Assembly: GCA_037976565.1 (NCBI GenBank)
Contig: CP137668.1
Coordinates: 3,926,261-3,990,260, forward strand
Direction of reading: 5' to 3'
DNA: 64,000 nucleotides
DNA from: Mesocentrotus franciscanus
Lineage: Eukaryota > Echinodermata > Echinoidea > Camarodonta > Strongylocentrotidae
This document shows, in pieces, positions 1 to 14,062 of the stretch. The stretch's first letter is position 1; each line of letters starts with the position of its first letter. Both the position numbers and the translations under genes were made by a program. The notes below the pieces were generated by a model, which saw nothing but the letters and a program-made list of their open reading frames with translations, made no database searches and was not told where the DNA came from.

Positions 1-369
1 GACTTCACATACATGTATTCTTAATATCTTAAATGTTCAAGCAATGTCAAAAAGTTATTCAAAAATGCTGAGCATTTTGCCATCTTTTGGTTACATTCCT
101 CTTTAAATCTGCATAGATTTAAGAAGGGGAAAAGTCCTTCAATTTAGGCATTGACAAAATTTAACTCACCAAAACAATTTTTGGTAACACTTATGAATTT
201 GCATTACTACCTCCTCATTCTGATACATTCCACATTCAAAGCACTGCATTCTGTGGGTGTACAGAGGTATCAATCAGAGATGTAGCCTACATCCTACATC
301 AAATTAATGTTCTGATTAATTACCCCCTTGACTTAAATTAACTAGTTCTCTATTAACTATTAACTTGCT

Positions 370-475
370 TCTCTCTCCCTCTCCCAATCCATTATCTTTT
401 CTCTCTCTTTCTCTCTCTCTCTATCTCTCTCTCTCTCTCTCCCTTCTCTCTCTCTCTATTACACACACACACATA
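370..475. repeat. CT microsatellite followed by short CA run
   Basis: Interrupted (CT)n with a terminal ACACACACACAC stretch. Confidence 0.9.
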
Positions 476-2608
476 CGTTCTCTCCTCAACAGATAGAAAT
501 TATTCTACATGCTATCCTATTCCTCTTCTCAGTTTTCTCCCACCATCTTTTGATCTCCTTAACTTCCTCCTCGCCTCCTTTTTCTCCGCCCTTCTTGTCT
601 TTCACTCTTCTCCACCCTCCCTTTCTTCAACTCTCCTGTTTCTAAGCACATGCCTCTTCAGTTCCTAGTCCTTTATCATGTACCTGAAGGTCAAAACCAA
701 TTTCAAGATCCTATAAATCAAGACCATTTCTAGGTCCTAAAACACCACCTGTTCATTTCACTAAACACTTATCCTCCTCATGTTGCCCTTTCTCCTCTCT
801 CCTCCTCCCTACTCTCCTCCCACTCCTCCGCATCCATTACACATTTGCATCCACGCTCCATTTCAGCGCATCTTATGTATCTTCCTGCACAGCTGCCCCC
901 TTTAACCCCCATTTTTATGCATAGAGTGCATCCGACTCTAACATGTCCAATTTCATTTCATTTGGCCCCACATTAGCTTCTCGGCAAGTTCAGCACGCTG
1001 ACGACGCTAGAAGGCGTAAAGTAAACATGCAGAATGAGGATGAGATGTGAGATACATCAATGTCTTTTCACAGAGACACATTTCATGAATATTAGCCAGT
1101 TTTGAGGATTCAGCGCCACTATTCATGAAGAAATGTTTACCCACCCTTTTGCTGAAGCTAGCAGAGGTGATACTGTAGGCCTAAATGCATGTTCAAGTCA
1201 ATATTATTACACCAGTTATTTCATCAAGTGAATCTTAACAGTGATGAATTGATATGTTCTTCAATTCAACACAAAAAATTTGGTTAAATTTTTCAATGTT
1301 GTACTTTTGTAACAGAATGTTTAGGAAAATGTTTCAGATATTAAAGTCATAAGTGTATGAACATGTATGTCACTGTCAGCAATTTAAATGACATACACAC
1401 TAATATGTGTTGTGTTGACATAAAACATATATATAAACTTTAAAATGTGTAAATTTCTTTCTATGAATATACAGCTATAGAACATCTTTACTCAGCATAC
1501 ATTGTTGCTTATAACTGTCAATGGTTTTAATTTCTCTTCATTATTTGTTCATTCTTACAATACACAATACAACAATTTTAAAAAAATGAGATATCTGAAA
1601 GAAATTGTGTTCCCCCCCCCCCCAATCTCCCAGGCAAACAATGTGCTACTCCTTCAGCAAAGATTACTTTTTAGTTTTGTAGACTTGACTTTGATTTTGT
1701 TTAAAACATATAATCAGAAGAGAGTTTGTGCTTACAGACTATCTACATCTCTAGGTCTATGACCCTGGATATACCTCTACACCACCACCCCAGGGGGGCA
1801 ATACTGTACCTCTCCTTGGCATATGGAGTACCTCCCAACCCAAACATGCCCTTCCCTTGGAAATTATATTACCCCTTCCTAGGAGTAACGCTTAAATTAG
1901 CAGCCTCCCCGCACATTTATTACACCCTTCTGCTCTAGAACTTGATATCCCTGATGAATTTACCTGCTGAGAGCCAGAAGGTCATTCACTCATATACTTG
2001 AATACAAGGTGAACACCCTTCTGACACTCAATAGATGAATTCTAGAGGATGTGGCCCAAGGTCAAGTATTGGCCAGACACTGGAGCTGAACTCGGAGAAG
2101 GAATACTCAACACTAACTATGAAGAGGACCATCCACTTTCAGTAAACAGTAGGAAGATAAAACATAACCTTGTAATGAAAAACAAGCCCTTTTTAGGTAA
2201 TCTTCAATAATAAGTTTGTTACAAGCATTTCAACATCATTTTATAGTGATACATTTTAAAGCATCCATTGTATTTCAAACTGATTCTATTTTGTTAGACC
2301 ACCTCTACGGTAACATTTTAGTCAAGAGTAGCTTCCGTGAAATTCATAAATCTCTAATGTTAATTTCACAATTTGTGAAGTTTGTGGAATATCACTGTTG
2401 ATCCTTTGATTTACTGCAGGTGAAGGAAATCATGTTGGATATACATGTTCCTGCAGAGGATGTCTTCTATGTCTTACTATCCATACATCTTCCAGCATTT
2501 AATTTCACACCAATAGAAGTATTGAATTATGTGATGAAATATTTAAAAAAAGGTATAGTCAGAGGTCTTTTTAGATTTTCTAAAATATAGCGAGATAATG
2601 ACTTGTTC

Positions 2609-3110
2609 AATCAAGACCTTTTTCCATCATCAGTCAATTCCATCTCCTTCTCCCATCCTTCCTCATATCTCAGCCCCCTCCTTGGGTCACAAGGTCAAGG
2701 AGGCGACAGTCTGGCAACATCTCCAGGATGTTGCACCTTCAGATCACCAGTTTCAACTACAAACCTTTCTCCATCATGACCTCCCCTCATCATACCCCAT
2801 CATCCCTCCATCTTCACTTCTTCCCATCTTTCTCTCTGGCCCTTCCTTCCTCTTACCTTACCAGTCTCCTCCTTTATTTACAAGGTTGAGGAAGAGGGGG
2901 AGAAGACAGAGTAGAAAAAATGTCAAATCTTGAGAGCGCAAGTCTCAATCAAAGACCTTTCTCCATCAAGTTATCCCTTCATCATCCTCCTGTCATCCCT
3001 CTATCTTCACTTCTTCCCATCTTCTCCTCCCATCCTCAGTTTACAAGGTCAAGGAGGAGGGGGGCGATTGAGGACAGTATTCCAAGGATGTAACACATTT
3101 AGGAGGAGAC
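2609..3110. repeat. Degenerate CT-rich tandem repeat, three units of about 170 bp
   Basis: Each unit starts with a variant of AGACCTTTCTCCATCA and, after a CT-rich stretch with CTTCACTTCTTCCCATCT in two of them, ends with ACAAGGTCAAGGAGG or a variant. The open frames here are only a result of the CT bias. Confidence 0.6.
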
Positions 3111-4165
3111 ATAGGATCTGGTTCAAATTTGATCACCTGCTAACAGGTGTGTTTCCATTGCCCCAAACGAGATTGAGCTTGAGATATTAGAGCAATCATC
3201 ATTTCTCTAAAGAGAAGTTCAATTTTCAAAGTTCCCAATCTCCACTAGCCAGAGTCAAGCGATGCCCACTTGCCCAAGGAATTAGCTAAACCTGAAGAGC
3301 ATATCAGAGCCAGAAGGGCATTAACTCTTGTGTTAAAGGTATTGGAGTTAACACCCTACATTGTTGTAAGCACTACTCCAAATGGGTGCTATCATAGTCC
3401 TAGTGCATCTTCTTCAGTGAATTAACCCACTAATTAATTTAATAGCAGCTACTTCACAAACAAGCCCTACTTTACTTGGGATAATCTACATCTATCTATA
3501 TATCTATGTATCTGTCATCATCATGGTATGCTTTCCCATTGCATGGGTTCATATAGCTCTAGCTGACATCCCAAGTGCACCAGGGAACATCGCTCACTGT
3601 TTGCATCTTCACTGTGAATAAGCTCAATGTAGGCATGATCAGGCCTATTCCCTGGATCACAATAAGCAGGTTATTTGGGAAACTTAGGCTGATGAAAATG
3701 AACTTATTTAGGAGACGAGGAGTCTGGTTCAGGTTTGCTAACCTGTGTAGAGAACCTTTGAAGGGAATTAGGGCCCAAATCAAACTTTCACACATGTAGC
3801 CCCACATCTAATCATGTGTGTACTCAGCTTGAGTATGAGCTCTTCCGTAAGTAAATACATGCCCACGCCAGAGGAAGGAAAGACTTCTACACCCACTTCA
3901 AAATAGAATGTTCTATCACATTCATCAAACATAAAAGATAATAGGAAACTTAACAATTCTAACAAGTTTATCAAACTTTCAATATGCATTAACAAATTTT
4001 TTCAAAGAACATTTCAATGTATTTACATTATAAAAGGGACAAAAAAGTCATGTAACTATCCCTTTAATAATTATTTGTCATTGTTTTCTCAAGAAATTGC
4101 CAATTCATACAAACAGCAGCCTTCTGTATTAGCAATGCTTCCTATTTTGGCCACATTTTTATTAA

Positions 4166-4547
4166 AGGTAAAGACCAGTTTTGGAAACGCCTCTCTCAAA
4201 AAAATGAAATGGAAGCTCTCATTACCAATCATGTGAAAGAATATGTTTTGACTAATACGTGATGATACAAATTTTGCCGGGAAACCGCCTACTAATTGAT
4301 ATATTTGGTAAATTATTATATCTATTGGGACCAAATAGATATCGCGCACATGGTCGCGTAGTTATGCATCTTTCTGTGTACAGTGCTTGTAACTTTACCA
4401 AGACTGGGCCAAATTTCTTATCATTTTGATGATTCCAGAACCTTGCAGTACACACCAATACTTATATGCTAGATGATCAACCTTTTCTGATCGATTCCAC
4501 AAGGTTCTTTCACAATGCAATCGCATGACCAGAACTGGTCTTTATCT
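4166..4547. mobile_element. TTAA MITE, family C, copy 1
   Basis: Bounded by TTAA (4162-4165, 4548-4551), with imperfect inverted ends AGGTAAAGACCAGTTTTGG and, from the right, AGATAAAGACCAGTTCTGG. It is closely similar over its length to 52133-52512, including the block GGGAAACCGCCTACTAATTG. No coding capacity. Confidence 0.75.
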
Positions 4548-6543
4548 TTAATTACTACACCATGCCATTGACCTCACTATCATAAATGATTGACCTCTTT
4601 GTAGCCTATTTCTATTTCTATATAAACTAAATGTTTTTATTACATAAGAGCTCTATTGTATCATTTCTTTTATTTCGTTTTTAGCTTTAATTTCATAGGC
4701 CTGAATCTTTTCCTCTTCTGCCATATATCTATCAGGTGTTTTCCTTATCCTTCATTCAATACTCTTCTCCATTTAACCTTCCCTGATGAACTGAACGTTT
4801 CACTCCCATTGCAATGTCATGAATGTCATAAGGCTAAAGTTTTTATTTGTCTCGTCCCTGCACTTTGTCAGAAAGCTCCCCAGTGAACAATTAGATGTCA
4901 TTCCATTTTATCTGGAAGATGATACCAGTCTCTGGCTCTAGCATTATATTACCAGGAGTAGCATCCTCATAGGCACAATTAATGCCCACATAAATAGAAA
5001 ACTCAGACATTCATACAACTAAAAGTTGCAAACTTGTTATCCTTTGCTAGAGCATATTATATATTTTTTTTAATTGTAAGACTTGTCCCCCCCCCCCTCC
5101 TTATTTTACTAGCTTAATCGATCACCCCCCCCCCCCTTCCTCCAACCCACTCAAATAGATAAGGAATATACACAATGTATGCGCTTCATTGCAGTTAATA
5201 GAATTTGGGAAGGCAAAAACTGGTGACCCTCCCCTTTTCTCATGCAGGGGAGGGGAGCAACCCTCCCCAACCCTTACAAACACAAAGAGATATGAATGTT
5301 TGTCTTTCATATTTTGAGATATGGGTATTGTAAGGGCAACGCTTTGTACAAAAACACACTTTCTAACCTTGAATATATTATTTAAAAAGACTTGTGTCCC
5401 GTCTCACACTCTATAAATAATATGGTTACCCCCACCCTGCATCTATCCTACCTGTTCCCCCATATAAACATAAATTGAGAATGAATTTCTGTCTTTAAAC
5501 ATGGTATCTGGAGCTATGGGGAGTTTGAGGGTTCAATAACCGGGATATAAATGGTTATATAAATGGGGTTTGTAGCCTGGCTCAAAAGAGTAAGCCTATA
5601 GGGTATTGTGAATGTCCCAGGTATGTGAAGAGAAAAGTGACAGGCTGGTTGTGATGTGATGATAGGTCTGTACCAGACAGTGTGACCAGGAATGTTCTGT
5701 AATAGTTTGATAGACCTACTCTTATATTCTTTCCAGGAATTGCCTGAACTGGTCCATAGTATACAAATATTGACTGCATTGAGGGGCATGGTTCAAACCA
5801 TGGAGTAGGTCCATGTTCAAACTATTGCCCAAGGTGATATCGAAACTAAAGTGTGCCCCGAGAAGAAGTTGAGGGGCACAGTGCAATCATTGTATGCGCA
5901 AGAAGAACTATGTGCAGTAAGAAATCATAGAAAAATTTGTATACATGTACATGTACACTACACATCATGCTTCAACGCTTTTTGGGATTAAAAATAGACT
6001 GCAATAATAACTCTTAAATTTATTTGACTCTGTTTATTTACTTTTTTTACAGCCTGAACTGCTTTTAGAATAAATTCAAATCTACATTTTTGGTCTGGTT
6101 TGCCTGTACTTTTAGAAACACACCTTAACACGATTCACCTTTCTCCCAGGGCCGCGCATGTGTGGGATTAAACAAGAGTGTCAATACTTTGCCAACTTTT
6201 GACATGCATTCCAACAAGTTGTCATGCATTCACATTCGTCCACTTAATTAAACATTGCAGCTCTTCGTAGGCATCAAACCATGCTATTGGCAAAACAAAT
6301 GGAGACAAAATAACAAGAAACTGTACTGCATACCGCAAAAAGTTCATAGTTGGGTTAAACGCATATTCTCTAGTTCCAAGTTATGAGTTTTGCATTTTAG
6401 CGTATTTAGTAAAGAGACAAGTAGGCTTTCCATAACATACACTTCTGCTAGCAAATTTGTCTAATTGTGAGATTGATTCTTGGATTGTACGATAATTACT
6501 CTGTGGTCGATTTCAAACACTGGACCCACAAAAAACTATGCCA

Positions 6544-6590
6544 TACCCTAACCCCTAACCTCACTCGAACTCTAACCCTAAACCTAAACT
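6544..6590. repeat. Telomere-like CCCTAA patch
   Basis: Degenerate ACCCTAACCCCTAACC and TCTAACCCTAAACC. Similar patches are at 13350-13390 and, in the opposite sense, 57017-57043. Confidence 0.7.
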
Positions 6591-8307
6591 TACACATAAC
6601 CAATCATATCATGTGATCAGAGCAACTGTCAGGTCACCAGATTCTTGAGGCGTTGTTTTACTTTCTGTCCATCAACAAAACACAAACAGAAGATCTACTT
6701 TAGATATTCCTGGCCAACATCATGCTCCAATGCCAGAGAGTGACAGACACATCAGAGTTACTACCTGAGGAGCTCAACAAAGGGAGCGGGTGAGTGAGGG
6801 ATATAAAAATACCTGGAGGAGAATGAGTCTCTCACACAGGCTTACCTGAAGGTTTGAAGATCCTACCATGGTAGGGTCATGGTAGGGTCCATGATCCTAC
6901 GATCAATCCCAACTTGTTTATGAACTTGGACTAGTCTCTCACTCAGACCTACATTATGAAAAGCTAATTATCAAATGCATGCCGGCCCACTCATTGACAC
7001 TGACAGCAATTCAAAATGTCAGTGGGAGGGGGGTCAACCTTGAAAAGGGTCTACTCCACATACCGTTACGCCAAAAAAAAAATCACTCCGTACCCTAAAA
7101 TTCTATAAAGTCAGACAAGGGGCACATACCCTACAGACTCTAGGAATTTAAATCCGAGCCCCTTTGAAAATGATTAGTGTGGAATCTAGAGCCCTGCATA
7201 AGGCCACTACATCTGGCAAGTGGCTATGAATACATAGAACTGAAAGAAAGCAAAATAAATGTAGGATTAAATTTTGATATTATGTCATTCTTGTGACTAC
7301 AAATTTTACAATGAATGATATCATCAAGAGTGCAGAGTAGTATGAGCTTTCCAGTCAGATAGAAGATCTAAATCAGCTGCAAATCCCAAGTCTAAGGGCC
7401 CATCTAGATCTCTGACAGGTAAGGTTAAAATACACTGTACTAAGCAATTTTGATATGATTATTTATAGACCATTCTGCATCTCAATCCGAAAGAATTTAT
7501 ATATAAATATTCAACTCCAATCCTACAGCAATATCTTGGAAAAATCTTGTCATACTCAAATAATATGGTGTGCAGTGGCTTTTCATGCTGACATTGGAGC
7601 TGACTGAAGCATAAAGAACATGTCCTAATCATGACACCATCTTGACTTTTCATAAAAAGTGATGTTATCAGGAGATTTTGAAGCCATACATGTACATTTA
7701 TAGCAATATACATTGGTCCACAGTCAATATCTTACAAGCACACTAACGATTTTTCTAACTTTAACTGGATTAAGCATATAAACCGGTACCTAACTCTCAT
7801 TTGGTTAAATGAAAACAATTTTAGAATGTGCAATGGCATTTTCATGTGACAGGTTTAATTTAGCTAATGTTTAGAAAGTTCATCAAATCTACAGTATATT
7901 CTTGAAATCCACAATATAAGATAATGGCTAGAATCAGTCAGCATTAAAATAAGCTTAATGCAGAACTGTGTATTGTTAGATTGAAGGTCACCAAAGGGGG
8001 GTCAGGCTTACTAAACAATGAGGATTTCCGCCCAGAAGAACAGGGAATGGAGGGATGACAATAGGCTTGAAGGGGTGAAAAGAGCTCCCCAAGAAACACA
8101 AAGATGGACGGTAGAAGAAGAAAGCAATCAATATAAGAATACATGAGCGGATAGATTCAGGGCAAACAGGTGTCAAGCAAGTCTTGTAATGCTGAAGGGG
8201 GTCTCTGCTTGGTTATAACTCCTCTAGATATATGTACATGTATGCACTGTACATTTACCATGACCAGTGTATGCACAATAACTTTTTCATAAAATGAGGG
8301 GCAATGC

Positions 8308-8310
<3 letters not shown>

Positions 8311-8345
<35 letters not shown>
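8311..8345. repeat. TAA/AAT microsatellite
   Basis: About ten ATA/TAA units followed by an A-run. Confidence 0.9.
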
Positions 8346-8348
<3 letters not shown>

Positions 8349-9258
8349 CAATGTATGGTATACTGTAGTGTGCATATTGCTACAGTATCTGATTCTATGC
8401 ACAGAAAAGGGAGAAAGAGCGAGAATTACAGGTGTGATAGCCCATTTTTTGTCTTTGTCTTTGTCTTGAAGATTTTGGTGATTGAAAATGATTTCAAATT
8501 TGGATGAACATAAGTGAAAAATGGGCTATTGGAAATGTTTAGTTTCTTTAGTTTATTTGCAATAAGTGGTAAAGGACATGTGAAAACATATTGTATTTAT
8601 GAATTATTTCTTATACATGTAATGGTGTTAAAGTGATTACCCTTGAAAAGGTGTTTAAAATTGGAACATATGATTAATCATTATGTTTCTTATTAGCTAT
8701 GTGCTTTTTTCTGATAAAAGTTGCTATAATAAATCTCATTGATTTCCTACGTTTTCTTTATAATAAAAATACTTTCATTATACTTGAATAAACCATTGAT
8801 GCACTCGGAGGGAAACGTTGGATGCACAAATCATCAGGCTCTCGTAAATATGGCAAATTGGCAATCTCTGCTGAATGACAAAGATAATTGCCAAGACATT
8901 CGACTGTCATCCATCAATTTGAGATGTCTCCCAAGAAAGGAACAAGATGATTCTCTCGAAGATGGAGTAGTTCGAGTCTACACAAGGTCAAATTACATGT
9001 TAGATCTAAACCAGGCTAAATTACTACTAAATTGATTCCTACAACATGGAGCTTGGTACAACAAAAATCAAAGCAAATAATGTACATGCTGTTCTATTTT
9101 AACAATTTAAAATGTTTTTTAAAGAAGATGAATTGTTTATCAAATAAATTCACTATACATTGTACACTGTAGGTATGAGAAGAAAAAACCAAAGAGTTTT
9201 ACCCCCCAAAATAAATTATAATTATTATCCACATTTCTACTCCCTGCCATAAATAATG

Positions 9259-9578
9259 GGCCATTTTCGTAATATAACCAAATTTATGCATAAGCAATTT
9301 ATATTGTGAATACCGATCTGGGATTCATTTACGAATACATTTTATTTTATTCATCCATTACGAATAAATGTATCTCATAATACAGAATTCAAATTGCATA
9401 CATTAGTTGTTGCTAGGTAGGACAAACATTATGGCTTGCCCTACCTAACAACAAGTAATATATTCTATTTGCATTCTGACTATTGGAATACAATTATTCG
9501 TAACAAGTATGAAATAGTATACATGTAATTTGTATCGAGGCACTTAGGTATAAATTTGGTTACATTACGAAAATGGCC
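9259..9578. mobile_element. Hairpin MITE with GGCCATTTTCGTAAT ends
   Basis: The arms GGCCATTTTCGTAATATAAC (left) and, from the right, GGCCATTTTCGTAATGTAAC continue for about 30 bp. A nested inverted repeat is present inside (TTGTTGCTAGGTAGG against CCTACCTAACAACAA). 320 bp, no ORF. Confidence 0.7.
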
Positions 9579-12500
9579 AGTTGATTATCTCTTACTTGAA
9601 GATGCCTATTTGATTTCAATGTACATTCGGTTGTGATAAATGCAACATAAGAGTCACATTTCAAAACAAATTGTGTATACCAGTATAAATTAAAACTTGA
9701 GAAATGTAGAAATCTGGGTGGAACTTTGGTTTTAGGTTGCAGTATATTATACCTTAAATAGCAATCAACAACCAACAAACATATTTTATGGCAATAAATC
9801 CTTGCATTTATTGACTGATATCTCAATACAAATCTTAAGTGAATCACCCCTTTAAGATGGTAAATGCACATTCCATTGAAATGCATTGTAGTCTCAAAGA
9901 CATTCTGATGTAACTTTGATGTACTTTTCACCCTTATACATGCAAGGGTAATTATCATTATTTACAAAGCTGTGGATTTTCAAGTCTGTCTGCAAACTGA
10001 GAAGGCGAGGATTTATGAAATCAAATGACTCAATGTGAATAACATCGATTGTATGTTTATCATGATCTATGTTGCACTCTACATGAGTACATAACATTGC
10101 CATCTGCTACAACATATCTGCTTTCTCCTCAATATCTCATGTACTCCAGAAAACCTGGAAATATCACAAGCTCGGGATCCCACTTCCCTAATTTCATACC
10201 TTTCACCGACTTTACGCTCGATGCAAATTATTATTAATCTAATCATACGATACTCATTTGGAAGGCAGCTTCAATGGCGGTGCTAAAGACGTTAATCCCT
10301 TTAAAAACCCACTTATTGCGTCTCAATTTTATTAACCCTTTGCAGCCTGCGGATGGTGTATATGATTTCGACTTTGTCATTCTCCTCTCTCTCTCTTCTG
10401 TATGCTCTAGGCAATGACGATACAGCAAATTGACGAGCCCAGTGATCGCTAGTCTACTCTTCAAACCCCTCCTGTAAAGGATACATACATGTGTTAATTA
10501 ATAAACAAGAACCATAAACATGGACGTACATACTACATAAATCATTTCTTTCTCAAACTCAAATGTTAAAAATCTGCTCCATAATTGTACATTTTTTAAA
10601 CCAATGCTATTATAGACATCAGTCCCTGATTTTATTGAGTTAGTATAACAAATAAATGCATGACTTCATTAGATTGAATTGTCCTAGGTTACATAATTGT
10701 GCTTTCATACAATTGATGATTTTATAGATGATTGGCATACTTTAGCACTTTACATACAGGTACACTGTCCTCTAGATCAAATATACCAATTCATCTATGC
10801 TTATAAAATTCTTGTATAACGATGACTTAAATCATTTATTCAAGTATGCATTAGAAATAAAAATGGATAATATTATGCCCTTATTAGGAGTACAGTCATG
10901 ACAGTATGCACATTTAGCCAAGTACATGTAGTCTGGCTCCAAGGCTAAGTTGAAATTTTCTCCATGGATGATTATAAAACTCTGCATTAAATTATGAAAT
11001 GTAGAAGGGATTCATGGGATAGGTTAAATATAAATGTAATCCACAATGAATTTCACTTTTTTCACTGACCAATTTCTAAGAAAACAATTGGAAGACAGGT
11101 TATTTCCATGACAATTTCAAGCTCAAGCATACTGGAGTCTGGAAGATGAGATTATGAGACTACGCCATTCACCTCACCAGACCAAACATTTGTCATCAAT
11201 GAAAGCGGTGACTAACACCCTGGATATATTGTGCTCATCTTAATTGTGCAATCATTTGTGCATTCACGTGCTGGAAAAAAAAAGAAATTTGGCATGAATG
11301 TTCACTGATGAGGAATCCCAATCGGCATACTAATAAGATGACGGTGAAATATGGGGGCGAAATATGGGAGAGAAATATAGTGAATAAGCCACTCATCTTT
11401 ATCAAAATGTATCACTTTCATGGTACTTTCAATGACTACAAAGTCGTTGTAAAACATAAAATTTATCATATTCAATATTCATTTTTTTTTTTTGACATCT
11501 GTTCATTTAATTTATTTTCTCTTACAAATAATGTCCATAATTATCATGTTCTAAATGCTAGAAGAGTGTCAATTCTGTTTGAATTAGTTAACAACATCTT
11601 TCTGGCACTGAGTAGATGAAATTATCAGTAACATATAGGGGGTCTTGTAAGAATAATATCTGCATGTACTGTACATCTAGACAAGCAATAAAAGGGGTTC
11701 ATAACCCCATGACCCCCATCCACCCCTGCATTTAAACTACATGTACTTGTACATGATCTTGGACATGAATATGGGCTTTAAACAGGCAAAATGCAATTTA
11801 CTGGAAAATATAAGAAGCACTATCAATTTTCTTCATTCTCATATTAGCTGAACAATTCAGAGATTTCAATAGACCCAGTGGCCAATTTTAGTTGTACCAT
11901 TTTGAATGGACTACTCCCTCAATAGATACAATCAACAAAATAAGAGGTCACATTTCAGTACAATATCCGCATTCTTCCAAACTCAATAGATCTTTACGAG
12001 GGTATTAAATTCATACTGTCTATTTGTAATGGGTCAGTACATAAATGAGTACCGGTAATAATAATCAGATCACCAACACATCAAATTTAACGGCTGGTTT
12101 GTAAAAGTTCATTGGACCTGGCAGTGGTACTACTTTTCAGGGCCAGTCACACATATAAAATTAATGAGGATTGAAAATTGATTTCTGAACCATGATCCAG
12201 ATTATATCTTTTTTAATTTTATATATAAGCAAAAAGTCTCAATTCTCAATAATTAGATGTGAATAAGAAGAATGCCACAATGACTTCATGTACATGTATA
12301 AATTGTTTCCCTTGGTAATCCCCACCAATGGAGCTGCATGTACAAATGTACAACTAAAATATTCATACCCGTTGTAAATTTGATGATTTTTGTTTTTTTC
12401 AAAACTCAAGAATGAAAGATGGACTGGTTGATATAGGGCCTTTGTTGAATAGTTTTAAATGTAAGTATTAATATGTACCATTTCCAGGTAAAATAAATTG

Positions 12501-13349
12501 GGACAAATCACTGTTTCACATACTGTAATCAGAAAATTGCAAAACTTGGTAAGGGTATGAATAATTTAGTTTTAACTGTATATGTATCACAAGATCCCTC
12601 AAACGAATGCGATGTCAGCATCTCACTCTATCCCTTACATGTCTATATGCTTAGTTACATGTAGATGAAGCACATATCAGAACTTTCCATCAGAAGTTAC
12701 CATCTCAAATTCTGAATCTGTTGCTCAATTGCCCAATACTGAATTCAATGCACACTCTGTGCACGCATTAAAACTTACAAAAACATCCCCTGAAGCCAAG
12801 CAAGTTATCACAAAATTCATCTCAATTCCAGTTCCTATTTCTTAAACTAAATTGAAATTGATATATGCTAGGCAGTAGGCATCCCACAAGAAGAGATGAA
12901 ATTCATCTTGCGTATTTCTGATTCGATGGCTCCCATGAGTGCAGCAAGAGAACATGCGGCAGCCAGATTACGCTTCCATATTTACCACCCACCGGACTCA
13001 AAATCATCTCAATTTGGAGGTTCCTAAATTGGGGTCACAGAGGAAAATTCCATGGGGTTCATGCACAAGTGGTTGTGGATGATGTGTTCTTACTACACTG
13101 TACACACAGAGCGGTGAGAGTACAATGTTTGATAACTGTTGTACTCTGTACTTAGCCAGTAATATTAATCATGAAATTAAAGTAATTAACATTCCAGATG
13201 CCACAAAGGGAGCGTAATGTAATGAACTCCCCACAATCAATCATCAAATATATTTGGGTATGTGACGATACTTGCTACTGCGACAATTGCTCTACATTAA
13301 TTTCCTACACTAAAGAATTCCTACCTTCAACTTTGGACCAAACATTACA

Positions 13350-13390
13350 CCTAACCCTAACCCTAAACCTTAAAACCCATTGTAACCCTA
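13350..13390. repeat. Telomere-like CCCTAA patch
   Basis: ACCTAACCCTAACCCTAAACC followed by degenerate units; GCGACAATTGCTCT lies 57 bp upstream and the same 14-mer occurs near the patch at 57017. Confidence 0.7.
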
Positions 13391-13783
13391 ACATAATACC
13401 TTTGACAAAATAAAGCCAGATCAATCCTTGCAGGAGCAAATGTTGGGTCACCATTTTGGGAGCACACTAATTCACCATGACTCCCAACAATATCTCTTTG
13501 CCCCCTGTGACCGATTTGAAAGGGAAATCTAAGTAGTGTTTCAATGGTGTCTTTCAGATGTCTTTCATAGATTCAAGACCACATAATTGAAGATTGATCA
13601 CATCAAATTATTGAAAATAGTATAAACGGGCCTACCTAGGAGTTACTACAGGCATGGTGCTAGGACCTATAATTCTCAAATGTAGATTGCTATGTCCTTG
13701 TAAGCATGCAGCTTATTTCATTAGCACAGATTCATTGTGATAAATGGCACTTTATTGGTTAGTTCTGATCCTTGTGAACACTA

Positions 13784-14062
13784 ATGAAGATGAATAATGC
13801 TAAATATATTACTCATTGCGGATGTAGTATCGAAAATAATATCGCTAGTGATATTCGTTTGTCTCGCAATGTGGTCAATAAGGATCTCAAAGATCACGAC
13901 GCTCGCGGCGCCGCTGCAACACTTCGTCAGGTGATAAAAACTAATGTAAAGCAAGCGTGTTTTATACTCTACGGGAGGACCGGGCGGCGGTCAATAAATT
14001 CGATCGAAGATGAAGATGAAGATGATTCCAAACTACTTGTACAAAACACAATAATACCATAA
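13784..14062 (+). other. CpG-rich 92-codon open frame of unknown nature
   Basis: The frame stands out from its surroundings by many CpG (for example GACGCTCGCGGCGCCGC, GGGAGGACCGGGCGGCGG). It would encode a basic middle (TLRQVIKTNVKQ, YGRTGRR) and an acidic end (EDEDEDD). I do not recognise it. It may be part of an unlisted element, like the CpG-rich interiors of TTAA elements A and B, or a 5' UTR/promoter. Confidence 0.2.

Larger units (their letters stand above)
1..4161. other. No gene seen; low-complexity and repeat-rich DNA
   Basis: Contains a CT/CA microsatellite (about 370-475), a poly-C run (1611-1623), two small hairpin repeats around CAGAAGG.CATT (1975-2025 and 3310-3356) and the CT-rich tandem repeat. 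Short open frames have no coding character. Confidence 0.5.
4552..9258. other. No gene seen
   Basis: AT-rich DNA with poly-C runs at 5088-5100 and 5125-5136, a telomere-like CCCTAA patch (6544-6590) and a TAA microsatellite (8311-8345). The 98-codon frame at 8739-9035 is not flanked by convincing splice sites and has no recognisable domain. Confidence 0.45.

Noticed and set aside
8739..9035. 98-codon plus-strand ORF
   Set aside because: Longest frame of its area, but no supporting splice sites, codon bias or recognisable domain.
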